A stretch of DNA of 64,000 nucleotides, from NCBI RefSeq assembly GCF_042100115.1, contig NC_091276.1:310001-374000 (forward strand). The letters are read 5' to 3'. Numbering within the stretch: the stretch's first letter is position 1; the number at the start of each line of letters is the position of its first letter. The position numbers and the translations under genes are program-made. Below are positions 46,719 through 59,500 of this stretch, piece after piece. The notes under the pieces are model-generated. The model was not told the DNA's origin. It was given only the letters and a program-made list of their open reading frames with translations, and searched no databases. Source of the DNA: Alternaria dauci. Lineage: Eukaryota; Ascomycota; Dothideomycetes; Pleosporales; Pleosporaceae.

Positions 46719-46941
46719 AGTCCGTGGCTAACGACTGCCGTGTTGGCGGCGAATGCGCCTCGGGACATGATGTCTTATCGTTATCGCGGAATGTCCGAGC
46801 GTCGGCCCGTGACTGCGCGTTCCACTAGCGCGTGACTTTCGCCATTGCCGCCTAATGTCACTGTCACTGCCACGACCCATCCGGACATCAAGCCCTTCCT
46901 CGTCGCATCTCTCCTTTGATGCACTGCCAACTTGGTCGGAT
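46719..46941. promoter_or_regulatory. Short divergent promoter between the F-box and Sae2-like genes
   Basis: 223 bp separate the two start codons. It contains GC-rich palindromic words but no clear TATA box. A bidirectional promoter is inferred from the spacing. Confidence 0.6.
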
Positions 46942-49549
46942 ATGGCAGACTTTTCAGCCTGGGTAGAGCAGAACAAAGAGCTGTGGACACGCGTATACGA
47001 TGAGGTCATCCAACCTGATCTGGAGAAAGAGTGGAAGAAGAGTTTGTATGTCCACTCGACGCGTCGGCAGTCGCTAAGCAAATGTTAGGGGAAGACAAGC
47101 ACAAGAAAGAGTTAGAGCAGAGTACGCGTTCTGGTCCAATTCTGTTGACGCGTACTGACCAGGAGTAGAGGAAGAGAACCAACAGATACTATTCGAGCAT
47201 CTAAACGATGAGATCTTGAAAACTGCTCGTCTTGCCAAGGAAAATGCGCAACTCAAGGAACAGCTCGAATCTGCCCATGAGACCCACCAGGATGCGTCTT
47301 GGACTGGCGCTCCGGGTGCGTCAGATGAACAATATCGCCGCCTAGCCGCCGAGAATGAACAGCTGAAGCAACAAGTCAAGGCGCTTCAAGAAGTAGCTCC
47401 TCCGTCGCCGGACCATGAAAATCTCACGGAAGGTAAAACGAATGCCTCGGAAGAGGAGCACCATGATCTCGCCGAGCGATTCAGCGAATTGACCAAAAAG
47501 TACCGTGACATGTCCCATAAGATCAAATACCTAGAGCGGAAGAATGCGACCGTTATGCAGAAGAACAAGGATATGAAGGAAAACGTGCGCGCATGGCAAG
47601 AGTACGCGGATAGACAAGCTGGAAAGCAAAAGGCAAAGAGCGAGGCTAGAGAGGATGGCAAGTCTCATGTAGCTGCTGTTCACCTTCTTCCTGAAGACCG
47701 GCCCCATATGCCCTCCAGTCCAGGCTCTGCAGTCACTGCTCGGACACATGGATCGCCTGTCAACCCGGAACGCTCTTCTCCTGCTGCCATGACTCCGCTT
47801 CCGCGGTCAGCCCTGGGAACGATGAATCGGTTGACATCCCCGACAACGGTCGGTGGGGGGGAAGTTCAGAGTCCGACCACGACCATCACTCCAAAGGCCA
47901 GCACTCGGCTGGCAGATGCTCAGCGACAACAGCAACATGATGAGGGCACCGGCCCGAGTGTCTCGTCACACTTTCAGCGCATCATATCGGACCACGAAGG
48001 CAACGGTTCAACAATTCCAAGCTCTAGTCAGACAACTGTAGATGAGTCCGAACAGCCAAGAGACATACTCGAGCAGGCCATGGACGCAGACGATGACGAC
48101 GTTCCCGAATTCGTCTCCGAGCGATCGCTGAAACGAAAACGGGACCAGCCGTCAAAATCGAGATTCGAGATATATGCGGATCACTCCTCGGACGGCACGC
48201 CGGTGAAGCCTCATCGTGTGAAGGAAGAGCCACAGAGTAGTCCTCCAGTTTCCATCTTCACGATGACACGGACTGAGACGATGGATCTTGACGATCCCGC
48301 GCCTCATGGACTCAAAACGCCGCGCCAACCTCGAACGCGACTCTCGTATGACGCTGATACTGCCAAAACACCTCGTCAACATGGACAGAACGGCGCACCG
48401 CTTACGCGGGCCATCAAGAATGAGAACGTGAATGATGCTGATCGGCTTGGTCTTCGCGCTGAGATGGGCGATCCTCAACCTGTTGGAAGCATCCAAGCAA
48501 GGGCTGTCAGTGAACCAGCTGAGCCAACTCAAGCAGAGCATGCCGCGTTGAGAGCTCTCGATCCCAACGTAGTGAGCAGTGCTTCGGAGGAACCTCCAAA
48601 CAAGCGCTCAAGACAAGCCCAAGCGTATCACCAAGCCAAACACAGCTTTCTCGCAGAGTCGGGCGAAACGCCGCCTCCAATAAACGACGATTCGCTAAGA
48701 TTGCCGCCTAGCGCAGCTCGAGCACAGATGAATCAGAGGCTCCAAGCATTGAAGAACCACCAGACACCAGACAAGGCCTCACCAAAGACACCCAAGTCAG
48801 GACCGGTGAAAATCAAGACTGAGCAAGTGCCAACCCCGCCCGCAAGCTCGTTGCGGTCCACCTATACACCCTCCAGCAGCAAAGCGTCACGCAGGTCAAA
48901 GTCGAAAACGCGCTCGACGCCTCGCGAAGATCCGACGCCCGAAGGCCCAGTATGGACTATGAAGGCTCCAGAGACGCGCTCCAGTGCACGCAAGAACCGC
49001 ATGCCGCCACCAAAAGAGAAAGAGCAGACCCGTCTCCGCGATAAGCCGGTAAGCGAGCTGGGCGTCAAGGACTTTAAGCCAAACCCAAAGTACAACCAAG
49101 GCTACAGCTACGCATTCTCGGAAACTGTGCGTAAGCGAGGAGATCGCATGTGTCTTCCTGGCTGCACGAACCCGCAATGCTGCGGCTCTACTTTCCGGAC
49201 TTTTGCAGAGGTCCAAGCACCGCTTAGCGCGTCGCAAGAAGAGGAACTACTCGAGGACTACTTGGGCGATGCATACAGTACCATGCAGCTCACGCAAATG
49301 TCGTCCGAAGAGCGACAGGAACTCGTCTTGCAAGCCCGGACAAAGAAGCTGGCAAAGGACTCGGGGAAGCATCGCGAGGCGTATGAGCGACGGAGAACTC
49401 CGCCGGGCTTTTGGAGAGTCGACTTCCCGACTACGCAGGAACAGATGGAGGATAGGGAACGTGCGAAGGAGCAGGAGAAGGCGATTGTGCATGAGTGCTG
49501 GTTGGAAGCGCAGAGGAGGGGTGGGAAGTGGATATTTAGGGATGAGTAG
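46942..49549 (+). CDS. Sae2/CtIP-family DNA double-strand-break repair factor
   Basis: The main exon (from about 47,171 to the stop at 49,549) is well supported. The C-terminus has the Sae2/CtIP/Ctp1 signature: RKRGDRMCLPGCTNPQCC with paired cysteines, then SGKHREAYERRRTPPGFWRV with the conserved R-H-R-like and PPGFW blocks. The N-terminal part is coiled coil (KENAQLKEQLESAHE; LKQQVKALQEV), as expected for tetramerisation, and the middle is long, disordered and rich in S/T-P sites. Family role: activates the Mre11 nuclease to start end resection. The 5' end is spliced. Start at 46,942 (MADFSAWVEQNKELW), intron 47,046-47,088 (GTATGT...TTAG), a 22-nt exon, and intron 47,111-47,170 keep frame and give 834 residues. 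The second intron has a weak donor and is uncertain. Confidence 0.85.
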
Positions 49550-49756
49550 GTGTGGGGAGTGGTGTTTTTACGGTACGAGATCCGTGGTTCGCAGGCGACA
49601 CAACCATGGCATTACTTGGACGTATTTTCGATTGTGAATATAAATATCCGTCCTTGTCCCATCTGCTTTTCAGAACAGGAATCTTTTTTACTTTACAAGG
49701 CATCTTCTCTCCAAGATCAGAAAGCTACTTTTGCCCAAAAGAAAAAAGATTCAAAA

Positions 49757-50722
49757 ATGTCCACCCCCACACGCGAAGTATTCCTCGCCGAATACATCAC
49801 ACCCGCCGCCGTCTCTCCAGAAGACTCTCCCTGTCCAATCTGCTACGAAGACTACGATGACACCACTACCACCACCACTACCTCGCACACCCCAGTCACT
49901 TTCTCCAGCCCCACGAGCTGCAACCACATCTTCGGACGGGAATGCATCGTCCACTGGCTCGACACACAAGCCGTGAATACCTGTCCGTGCTGCAGGTGCG
50001 AACTCTTTGTCGTCCCTGCCGCCGCCGCCGCATACGCAGATTCTGGATATGGCTCTGGCGAAGACTCGGAAAATGAATCTGAGTATGAAGATTGGGATTA
50101 CGATCTTGACGACGACGAAGGATACGAAGAAGGAGACGGGGAAGACGAAGATTGGGAAGACGAAGATGATGATAGCGATGATGACGATGACGACAACACC
50201 CACATCATCCACATCCTCCAACCCACCATCAAACTCCCCATCCGCATCCTCCTCACCCTCCTCCACACAACCTGGTACAAAATCTGGCACCTAATGCACA
50301 TCGTCATCACCAACATCGAACACACACACAAAACCAGCGCCGTCGCGCGTCTCGCCTTGCTCGCTCACAATAGATATCTACCGTCCACATCCGTACTACT
50401 CGGTTTCTTTCTGATGACCTTGACCGCGCTTCTCGGCGACGATGTTGCGGGGCTGTTGGATGAGCGGAGGGTGAGGGTGTTGGAGGGGTTGTTGGGGGAT
50501 ATGATGGAGTTTCAAAAGGGGCTTGTGGGGGCGCTGTGGATAGGCGCGGGGACGGGGATGGGGATAGGAACGAGACCGTGTGTGGGCGATGCGGTGCCAC
50601 GGTTTCCGATGCATGATCGGATGTTGATAGATTCGTGGTTTTACAGGATGAAAGAAGGAATGGGGACATTACCGGTCGCGACGGGAAGACAGCGTCGGGC
50701 GGCAGAAGAGCAAGATTTGTAA
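49757..50722 (+). CDS. RING-finger protein with acidic tract
   Basis: The frame is open from 49,550, but the first suitable Met is at 49,757 (MSTPTREVFLAEY), giving 321 residues. A RING-type zinc finger spans about residues 27-85: CPICYEDY, a Thr-rich spacer, SCNHIFGRECIVHWL, then CPCCRCELF. A very acidic tract follows (EDEDWEDEDDDSDDDDDD, about residues 110-155). The C-terminal half is helical, with a possible membrane-associated segment (SVLLGFFLMTLTALLG). RING proteins are typically E3 ubiquitin ligases. No substrate can be inferred. The gene converges on the DUF7053-type gene, 269 bp between stops. Confidence 0.8.
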   Translation: MSTPTREVFLAEYITPAAVSPEDSPCPICYEDYDDTTTTTTTSHTPVTFSSPTSCNHIFGRECIVHWLDTQAVNTCPCCRCELFVVPAAAAAYADSGYGSGEDSENESEYEDWDYDLDDDEGYEEGDGEDEDWEDEDDDSDDDDDDNTHIIHILQPTIKLPIRILLTLLHTTWYKIWHLMHIVITNIEHTHKTSAVARLALLAHNRYLPSTSVLLGFFLMTLTALLGDDVAGLLDERRVRVLEGLLGDMMEFQKGLVGALWIGAGTGMGIGTRPCVGDAVPRFPMHDRMLIDSWFYRMKEGMGTLPVATGRQRRAAEEQDL

Positions 50723-50991
50723 TTGCGTATTTGTGATTTGCATTTTTGTCATGATTTGTAAACTATAACAAGAAGTAAAATTTTTTAAAAAGGAGGTAAC
50801 TCCATCCATCCAGCCAGCCAGCCAGCCTATCCTGTAAGCCTACTAAAAACATGCGGGTATATATAAATTCCAAACTCTCCCAACACCAAACACGCTTTTT
50901 TTCGCCCCAAAGCAAGAAAACAATCGAAACAGAAATATAACGTTGTACAAAAAATATCTCATCAAAACGTAAACAAAGTGTCCCTCCTCGT

Positions 50992-52530
50992 CTATCCCCT
51001 TAAGCTACCCTTTCTATACTTGTCGTCTTTCAGCGGCACCGGTGGTCGTTCGTCGACGTAATCTTGCGACGGCATGGCCGAGTCTTTTCGCACGCGTCTC
51101 GGGTCATAGATCGCGCTCGATAATATCGGCTCAGGTTTGTAAGTCGCGCTAGAGAGAGTGGGCTCCGGGGTATAAGTAGCGCTCGACAGCGTTGGTTCTG
51201 GTGTGTATGTTGCGCTGGATAGTATCGGCTCAGGAGTTGGTTCGGGCGAGTATGTCGTTGCGGGCAGCGTCTTATACGTATCCGCAGGTAGTGTATACAT
51301 GAATTCGTCAATGGCGTCATCAATATCGTCGAGAAGGTTTTGTTGGTCCGATTGCGACGTCTCGGATGTCGATTTGCGGTCAAACGGTTGCTTTGGGTCA
51401 AAAGGAAAAGTGAATGAAATCGGTCGCTCTTCGGGTGTATACGAGATCCTCGGCGCGTACTCTGGGGTGCTCCAGTCTTGTGGTGGTGCTGGAGTGGTTG
51501 GGCTGAGCGGTAACAGAGATATCATTCGCTCCGAGTTCATGCGCTCGAGGTGTTGGTCCGACGGACTGCCAGGATATAACGATGCTGATCGCTCGCGTCG
51601 TTGCGAGAATCCGCCGTCGTATGTTGTCGCTGGCAGCAGGAAAGAGCTTGCCTCGGGAGCGGAGGACGAGACTTCCTTCTCTTCACGTACAAATGTGAAC
51701 GATGTCGGCCGATCTTTCTCATTGAAGGGACTGTCGTTGGGATCGTTAAGTGTCGAGGAAGAAGAGAAGCCAGGAGATAGCACTGGGTCGCTTTGACTTC
51801 TCGTATGGGACACGAAGCGGGGCGAGGGAACCTTGAGGTATGTAGGAGAAGGCTGGTAGTCGTAGTCCGGTGGCGGCGCAATGAAAATGTCTCCGTGGCC
51901 CATTCGTTCACCGGGAGCGACATTCCGGAGTGCTTGTAGTCTCTCGTTCGCAAAGTTCGACTCCAGGATATGCGCTTTCTCGACCAGCTTGTCGACAAGC
52001 TTTCCATGTGAGTCCTTGAATGTCCTCTTGACAAAGCTCATTAGAAGTGCTGAGCAGGTCATCTTGACGTCTTCCCGAATGTACAGTCCGTGTCTTGGTG
52101 TCTTGAGTCCAGGTTCAATTGGAGGCTTTGGCTCGCCAGGCAATCTCCCTCCGACGGTCCACTTTCCTCGGATATCCAGACCGAGTGGCGCATACACGTG
52201 TGTGTTGAGACCTTCGGCTGTGTCGGTGAAACAAGCGTGATATGATACAGAACCTGTCGCTAGGCCGCCCGGTAGGTATGAGACCTTGTCTAGACGATGT
52301 TAGCACTGCATCGAGGTTGCGAATGCACAATACTCACCCTTGATGGTATACCACGTAGACCAGTACTCGTCTGTCGGCGCATAGCTTGGTGGCCTGCATT
52401 TGAACCGCTCCACGACGAGTGGGTTCAAGTCAATCATGGCAAGATGATCGCGGTACATGTCAAGCACACTCTTCCTTGTGATGCCAGCCGGCAACGGCGT
52501 AATGGTGGTGAAGACGGCTGTCCTCGGCAT
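50992..52530 (-). CDS. DUF7053-type conserved fungal protein
   Basis: Exons 52,530-52,338 and 52,289-50,992, with a 48-nt intron (GTGAGT...CTAG), give 496 residues. The first 180 residues resemble the DUF7053 family of ascomycetes (TAVFTTITPLPAGITRKS; IDLNPLVVERFKCRPPSY; VSYLPGGLATGSVSYHACF; HVYAPLGLDIRGKW). This fold looks like a small lipid- or ligand-binding domain, but function is unknown. The C-terminal 300 residues are disordered, rich in Ser/Pro, and contain a tandem 12-residue repeat (TYTPEPTLSSA, four to five copies, DNA about 51,120-51,250). The start at 52,530 follows family practice; the frame is also open upstream. Confidence 0.8.
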
Positions 52531-54067
52531 GATTGCAATCTCTGCTGAGGTGAGTCGTGCAAATAGATCTTCTCTGGATTGATGTTTCAAGGAATCGCTT
52601 GCGGATGCGATCAATGTTTAACGCGCGCGTGAAGCTGGAGAAGTGGGAAGAGAGAATGTTTGGACGGCAAAGCAGCGAGGGAAGATGTACTTGTTTCGCA
52701 GGCCATAAGAGGAAGATCCAGCCGTGAGTGATGACACACATCGTACATGTATCAGGCGTGCGCTCGAGCGTAGCTTCGAAAAGCCCCTGCATCCAGATTC
52801 GCGGAAGGTTTGGGAACGACAGCTCCCCGCCAAGCACCCCGCCAACAAGACGAGAAGGGCATCATTGCCGTTCTGGTCATGCCATGTAAATCGACTTCCC
52901 TGTCATGGTTGCTATATTCGGCCGGATGGCATCTGGCCGCTTTGTTTCTATGCTGGTCGCCGGAAGACAGAGTACGCTCATACTGGCAATGTCGTGGAAA
53001 ACGTGCTGCCGAAAGCCGAGAAACGCGAGTAGAACGCTGTCAGACGGTGTCAGCCGAGACGGAAATGCGCTGGTTCTGTGACGAGCAGCAGTGGCGTGGT
53101 GTTGCAGGTGTCAAGACCCTGGAGCAGATCCGCCGCAGGTATGTTAGACGCTAGTGTTTGCGCTAGGCCGGATTCAGCAGTGGCAATGAACTATTGGGGA
53201 TCGAAGAACGCATTGTTCTCTATGGACACGGCTTTGAACTACGAAGAACCAATTTTCGACGAAATGAAGATTTCACTGCTGGCTTTTCTCATGTTCGATC
53301 CGTAAAAACATTGATGCAACCACATCGAACATGACAGCCGCAGTCTGCCGTTCCAGGCATTTTACGTCTCTGTTGTGTTTCAGGACAGCTTCATCAGGCA
53401 TACAACGCATTTTATAAGGCACCTCCAAAATCTCTTCCTCGGCAGCACTGCAACATGGCCAAGCGTTTCGAAACAGGCCTAGAATTTGCAATTGACCACG
53501 CGCGACCGACAGTCGGCATGCTAGGTCCTTATAACCAAGGCATCGCATACGGTTCTTGACAAATGGACGGTTAATGAGATTTGCCTGAACCCTGGAAAGA
53601 CAACGGGAAGTTGTATTGCGACTACCGAGATACGGGATCGTGAGTGCCGATGTTCTCGCTGCTGTTGTTGATGGGATGCCTACTCTTGGTTGTCTCTGGA
53701 CGAACAGGGGAGATGGCAAAAGCAGCAGGAGATGGGCTTGACTGTACACTCGATGAGCAGGAGATGATGCAATCACACAGTAGGTCTGCTGTCATTGAAA
53801 CGAGTATCTGCAGAAACAACCACCAACAACACATCTCAAGCGTTAACAGGTAGCTGCGGCACATCACAGAGCTTATCCGTTGCTACACATGATCCGGCAT
53901 TCAAAGGAAGAAGCTGCATTATGACTAAACCATTGCTCAAACCAAAGCAGGATATCCAACGCCGCACATCGCAATCATACCTGATGATCGCTGTTCATGT
54001 ACCATCACAGCAAGCCTTCAATCAATATATACTGTCATCACAAACGCTCCAGCACACACCTCTCTTT
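52531..54067. other. Intergenic, no supported gene
   Basis: Several overlapping ORFs of 70-190 codons exist on both strands, but none shows a recognisable domain or plausible intron set. It contains the divergent upstream region of the DUF7053-type gene and the 3' side of the MARVEL gene. Confidence 0.45.
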
Positions 54068-54711
54068 CTATACACCCTCGTGCATAGCCACCTCCTTGTC
54101 CTTTGGCGCCCTGTTTACAAACCTCACACCACCACTCCTACCCTTGATAACGCCGATTGCGCCAAAGACAAACGTAACTGCCCACGCCAGCCACGACAGC
54201 GCACTAATCGCCGTACTCGCGCGAGCTACGTCGCATACCTGGATCGTAGCATTAGCACCAGGTCCATGCATCCGGTACGTACCAAAAGCAAAAGAAAGTG
54301 TACAACACAAGACTCACCATGCCAAAACATATCCTCCCACTCAGAAACACGGCCAATGCGACAAACCCACTGAACCAGAATAACATCGTCAAACCCTCCA
54401 GTCCAAGCAGCGCCCATTTTACAGTCGCGTTGTCTCGTGTGCTCTCAAACTTTGGTAGGAGTTGCAGGAGGAGGAGGGGGATGAGGGCGAGGAGGGACCA
54501 TGAGGGCGCAAAGATGAGGTAGTTTATTTCGCTCGGTGAGGACTGGCGCCAGTGCGTTGACCACCATGATGATACTGAGAAGGGAGAGAATTAGATGGGG
54601 TGTAAGATGAGGGATAAGGGGCAACGACGTACCATATGCCATCAACCCGAGGACGACGACGGATAGAACGAATTGCACAGCGCGCACGGGGAGGACCCAG
54701 TTGATCGCCAT
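54068..54711 (-). CDS. MARVEL-domain membrane protein
   Basis: Three exons (54,711-54,633, 54,574-54,318, 54,238-54,068) with GT-AG introns of 58 and 79 nt keep the frame and give 168 residues. Four hydrophobic segments are visible: ALPVRAV-type helix 1 (VQFVLSVVVLGLMAY), helix 2 (SLLALIPLLLLQLL), helix 3 (LEGLTMLFWFSGFVALAVFL) and helix 4 (ISALSWLAWAVTFVFGAIGV). The connecting motifs HWRQSSPSEINYLIF and RICFGMVCDVARAS are typical of fungal MARVEL proteins. The C-terminal tail is charged (APKDKEVAMHEGV). Such proteins sit in the plasma membrane or secretory membranes and affect membrane organisation; the specific role is unknown. Confidence 0.85.
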
Positions 54712-56527
54712 TTCTGCTGTGATGTACGGTTCGTATCTTCTCTAGTTGACTGTTTCTGCTTCTCTGGTTTTGCTCCCCTGGAACCAGATGATGAGAGCGA
54801 GGTGTGTGGTATAGCGAATGTGTAGTGTAGTGTTGTCTAGCAAACCACAGCCGTGCTTGATATATTCCTTCGTCCTCGTAGCGTTCGTCTCAAAAAAAAA
54901 AGGGGGGGGGGAAGAAAAGAAGAATGCGACAACCAGGTCTCTATGCGTATCCGTAAACCAGGTATCAAAAGAGCGTCAAAGAAAAAAAACTCACTCAGGA
55001 ACCCAAGGAAGGAAAAAGGGAAGCAAGAAAACTGAGGACACGAGGAAGATGAGCAAAACCGAGAAAAAGGGCAACAAGAAACCCAGACCAGGCACCCATC
55101 TATTTTGAACTCCAACGCCTCAGTAAGTACGACGCAGCAAGTAACACCCACCCACCTATTCGCCCACACAGCCTTGTAATATCCCCTTACTCTACCTAGG
55201 TATGACACCTTGCCCGCCGCAACAATGCAGCAAATCAACGGAAACCACGAGCCCGCGACCAACAACGTTATTTTAAAATGCTCCCTGGACTTTATGCAAT
55301 AACAGAAAACACAGCATGCTGAGTGGTTGCAGAACACGTTTCGGAAGTGGGCAAAAGTGGATTCGCGGGTTGCGCATCTGCGACGTTTTATGCAGAACGA
55401 ACAACAAACGAACCCTGGTTTTATCCGCGATCGCGAACATTCCCCCGCTGCGATCGCCTTCATTGATGTTATGTGGCGATGCGCGAGTGTGTAAACAGGT
55501 GAAGATGCATTCTAGAGAACAACTGTAGTTTTATTTTGCCAAAGCCCGCTCCAATCAACCGTTCCCCAAAGCTCAACCCTGGCAATGATTATCGCGATAC
55601 AGTAGGCCTCCCCTGCCGGAAAAGCGATTTTACACTCTCGCCAAAGCCCGCTCCATCTACCAACACCTTCCCACTATATTGCAATCCCCAGCGTACCACT
55701 CACCATACCTCCCACCACCATCACCCAGCCTTCCAACCCTATAATTCCCTTCACCCAGCCAGCTAGCTAGCACCATACGCATCCCCACTCCCATACAAGC
55801 AACTCCATCATCATTCCAGCATCTGAACTGATCCCATCGTTTCCACACTAAAAAAGAATATAGTAACCGCAGAGTCCACCCGTTCAACCACAAAGCTAGG
55901 TACCTAGTAACACCGCAAGAAGTCAAAAATCCATTCAGCACCAACTACATTACTCCCATTAGTGCCCCTCCTCCATCGCAATGCAATGAACTATCATACA
56001 CAAATCCGCTTCCTCCCTCCTACCTACCCATCCACCACACTCCCCTTTCTCCCCCACAGAAACCCAGCGCCTCGCTTCACCCTCAGAACGGCTTTTGAGT
56101 ACCAGAACTGACCGAATCAAAGTGAGCATTCCAGCAAATCACCAAGACCCGTTTTCTGAACCAAAACCCGCTCCTCGAACTTCTTTCGCCGAAACATTCG
56201 CAGGAGAGGTAAGAGAGGGTGCAATATCCGAAAAGGGAATGGAAACGCAGAATCTATGTGTACAAATCGAAGAAAAGCAGTAGTAAAAAAGCAGTAGTAG
56301 AAATCAGAACGCAAATGAACCATGAAAAAAGTTATAAAAGAACATTCGCAATAAAAAAAAGCACCACTCCAGCATCCCCACCTCCGCCCAAGTAACGAAC
56401 AAATCAAAAAAGATCAAGGCATTCTCAGCACATGACCCATCCATCGTTACTCTTCCCACCCTCTCTCTCTCTCTCTCTCTCTCAAGAACCACCCATGCCG
56501 ATAAACTCCCCTACCCTCCCCATCCCC
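54712..56527. other. Intergenic with simple repeats
   Basis: A run AAAAAAAAAAGGGGGGGGGG lies near 54,893, and a word CCAAAGCCCGCTCC occurs at about 55,540 and 55,640, with a variant near 56,160. ORFs in the region lack conserved motifs. It includes the upstream region of the MARVEL gene and the 3' UTR of the EDC4-like gene. Confidence 0.5.
56460..56483. repeat. CT dinucleotide microsatellite
   Basis: About 12 copies of CT, 45 bp beyond the stop of the EDC4-like gene. Confidence 0.95.
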
Positions 56528-59500
56528 TCAACCCCTCGGACTAAAAGCACCATGAGAAGAAGACGGCATAGAAGGACCACTCGCCACCCTCGTCATCTCA
56601 TTACACCGATTCACCAGCTGCGAAATCGCCCTCAACAACGGACTACCAGGCGTACTCTCATTCAACTGAATGTACGCCGCAGTCAGCCGCTGAATAACGA
56701 CATCCATAATCTTGGGGATGATGTCACGAATCTCCGTGTCCTATAGCATATTCGTTAGCACAACCACAACAACGAAACAATCAGTAGAACGGGTCAAACA
56801 ACTTACACTAGCATCCACACTCTGAAACACAGCACCAAGCCACACCAACCGCTCCCTCAAATTCCGATTCAACGACTCAGACACCACCGCGCCCGTCGAC
56901 AGCGCCAGCAGCGGCGACACCTGGCGCAAGTACGCGGGGTCGCAGTGCACAAAGACGGCGTCGAAGAGTGCAGCGCTACGCGGAGACTGCAGCCACTGCA
57001 TGGTACCTTGTTCGTAGTTGCCTTCAGACATGAGACGCGTAATCGACTCAATCTCGAGCTCCTCTTCCGTCTTCTGGCGCGGCGGTGGTGGCGGAGAGCG
57101 CGTGGCAGCTGCAGCAGCCTCTCCTCCGCGCTGAGGAGCGGGGACTTGGCGTGCTTCGAGAAGCTTAGCAACCTGGGACTGGAGCTCAGTCTGGGTGGCG
57201 GCCATAGTCTGGATGGTCTCTAGACATGTGTGTAGGGTCTCAGTCAGCGCGGCAATCTTAGCGGCGTCGTCGCGGCGCTGAGCATGGGCTTGTCGAAGCT
57301 CTGCGCCAATCTGTCGCTCGATAATGTTGGTCAGATTCGACATGGCCGGGTTAACGACTGTGGCAACGGAGGCAGCGACCATGGGCTCAAAGTTACCGCT
57401 GATCTTCTTCGCGACCTGGTCGGAGAGCGACTGGAACACTTGGGGTTGCTTAAAGGCCCGGGCGACTGCATCAGGAACTTCCTTGGACAACTGCTGCGCC
57501 AGGACGGATTTGAGGTTGGTGCTCAGGCCCTGTTCGAGGGTAGCAGTAGTCTTTGCCAGTACCTGAGGGAGTACAATGTTGCGGATGTTGTCTTCGACCA
57601 TCTTCCCAATCACGCCCTCAACATTCTCGTTGAGCGTGCTAGAGACCATGCGCAGGACAGCCTGCTGGTTGGCGGCGTTTGTTGCGTTCAAGACGCGCTT
57701 GTCCTCATCGAAGCGCTTGTACATGACGTCCAGCTCGCGAGAGAAGCCCTTGGAGATCTCAGCCTGCACGACTTCCTCAAGCTTCTTGGCATCAAACTCT
57801 GCAGAGGCCGCAGGGGTGGGTGCAGCGCTCGATGGCTGGAAGTGCTTGCTGATGAGCTGCTTAGCCCACTCAGGCGCTTCGGTGGTGTCAACAGGCTTGG
57901 ACTTGGCCGCCTCCTGCACAACAGGCGCCTCAGGTGGTGCCGGGGACTTGGACTGCGGGGTTGCCTGAGCAGCCTGCGCATAGGACGGAGGCATAGCCGG
58001 AGGCGCACGGGTAGGAAGAACAGTAGAAGCCACAGCGGATGGCGCTGCCGAGACTTGAGAAGCTGCCTCAGCGGCGGCAGAGCGCTTCTTCTTCTTCTTT
58101 TCAGACTTTTCACCACCGTTGATGATAGCTGCGCGAGCCGCGTCCTGCTTGCTCTCGACCTTTGCAAGGGTAGATGCACGCATAGCAGCTTCAGGGTTGA
58201 CGGACTGCTTCGAGACGTTGCTGTTCTCCCTCTTCAGCGGCTCGCGAGCAGCAGATCGCTCAGAGACGGACTTGGGTGCAGTGTTGTCGCCGGCAGCAGA
58301 AGACTCGTCCGTGACAGGCTGCGGTGGCTTGAGCTGCGAGATGGTAATCACGCCCTCCTCCTCAGCTTCCTTGGGGTGCATGGGCTCGCCCTCCTTCTTC
58401 CAGCCAAGGTCGCTTCGGCGGATGCGCAGGACGCAGACACCCTTGGAATGCATGACGTACAGCTCGAAGAGCGCAGCATTGTCAGGGTCATCGACATCAG
58501 AAGGTCCAGCGGGCTCGTTGAGCATGTGCAGGCTCCTGATCTGCCCCTTGGAAGCGAAAGAATACTCCGTGATGCTTGTCATGATGGCAGTGGCGTTGAC
58601 TGGAGGCAGAGGGTTCTGGCTCCTGTCGTTCTTATTCGCCAAACGGGAAATGTAGGCAGCCTGGCTCAGGGCTGGGAGGTTGTATCGCGGGCAAGAGACG
58701 TGGACGAAGAAGATGGAGTTCCTAGTGGGGTGGGCGACAGCCATGATGCCCGTCCGGGGGTGGAACGATACGCTGCAGATGGCGTCCGACTCGTTCTCGT
58801 GGGGTAGGTGGATCTCTTGCACGGCCTTGTTGAGACCGAGATCCCAGAGCTGGAATGCATGGTTCTGCTTCATACCCACCATGACATATCGCAGCGCAAT
58901 ACCCTTAGTATACGGCTTGTCTTTGTCAAAGAAGAAGACCGAAGTCGGCCACGACTTGGCGTTGGGCGTAGTAGTGTGGAACTCGAGCAGTGTCTCAGAG
59001 ACCTCGACCTGGCGGGGTGGGCTGCGCGGGTTGCCCAGGTCAGGCTCGGTGAGGGTGCGAATGTCCCAGAAGCGCATGCGGCCAGCCTTGTCAAGTGACA
59101 CGATGATGGTGTCGTCCTCGCTAAAGGTAAAGTCCTTGCCAGCCTTGCCAGTGAGGATCTTGAGAGAGCGCTCCTTGAGGTACTTTTCGGTGTGGCAGAT
59201 GCGGCTCTTGCTGCGAGCATACTCGGCGGCAACCTTGGGGAAGACGATGTGGATGGACTTGCCCCGGCCGACAGCAAAGAACTCTGGGTGACGCGAAGAC
59301 GGCTTCGCGCGAGTCTTGAGCTGGCCTCCAGATGTGTTATCATCTTGAGACGGCGACGGGGGAAGCATCAAGCCCTGAGAGTCGAGGTTCTCGCCGAACT
59401 GGTCCTCGCGAGCAGGGTCGAGAGAAGTCCAGAAGACGGTGCCGTTGACGCCGATTCCGAGGATGCTCTCGAGAGGCTCTGGGGAGTCGCCTGCCGAAGT

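Noticed and set aside
53273..54383. Overlapping ORFs of 80-190 codons on both strands
   Set aside because: No recognisable domains; some are antisense to the MARVEL gene; no consistent splice structure.
54837..55463. 208-codon minus-strand ORF between the MARVEL and EDC4-like genes
   Set aside because: It is built on poly-C/poly-T runs, rich in Cys/Phe/Ser, and looks like a chance open frame.
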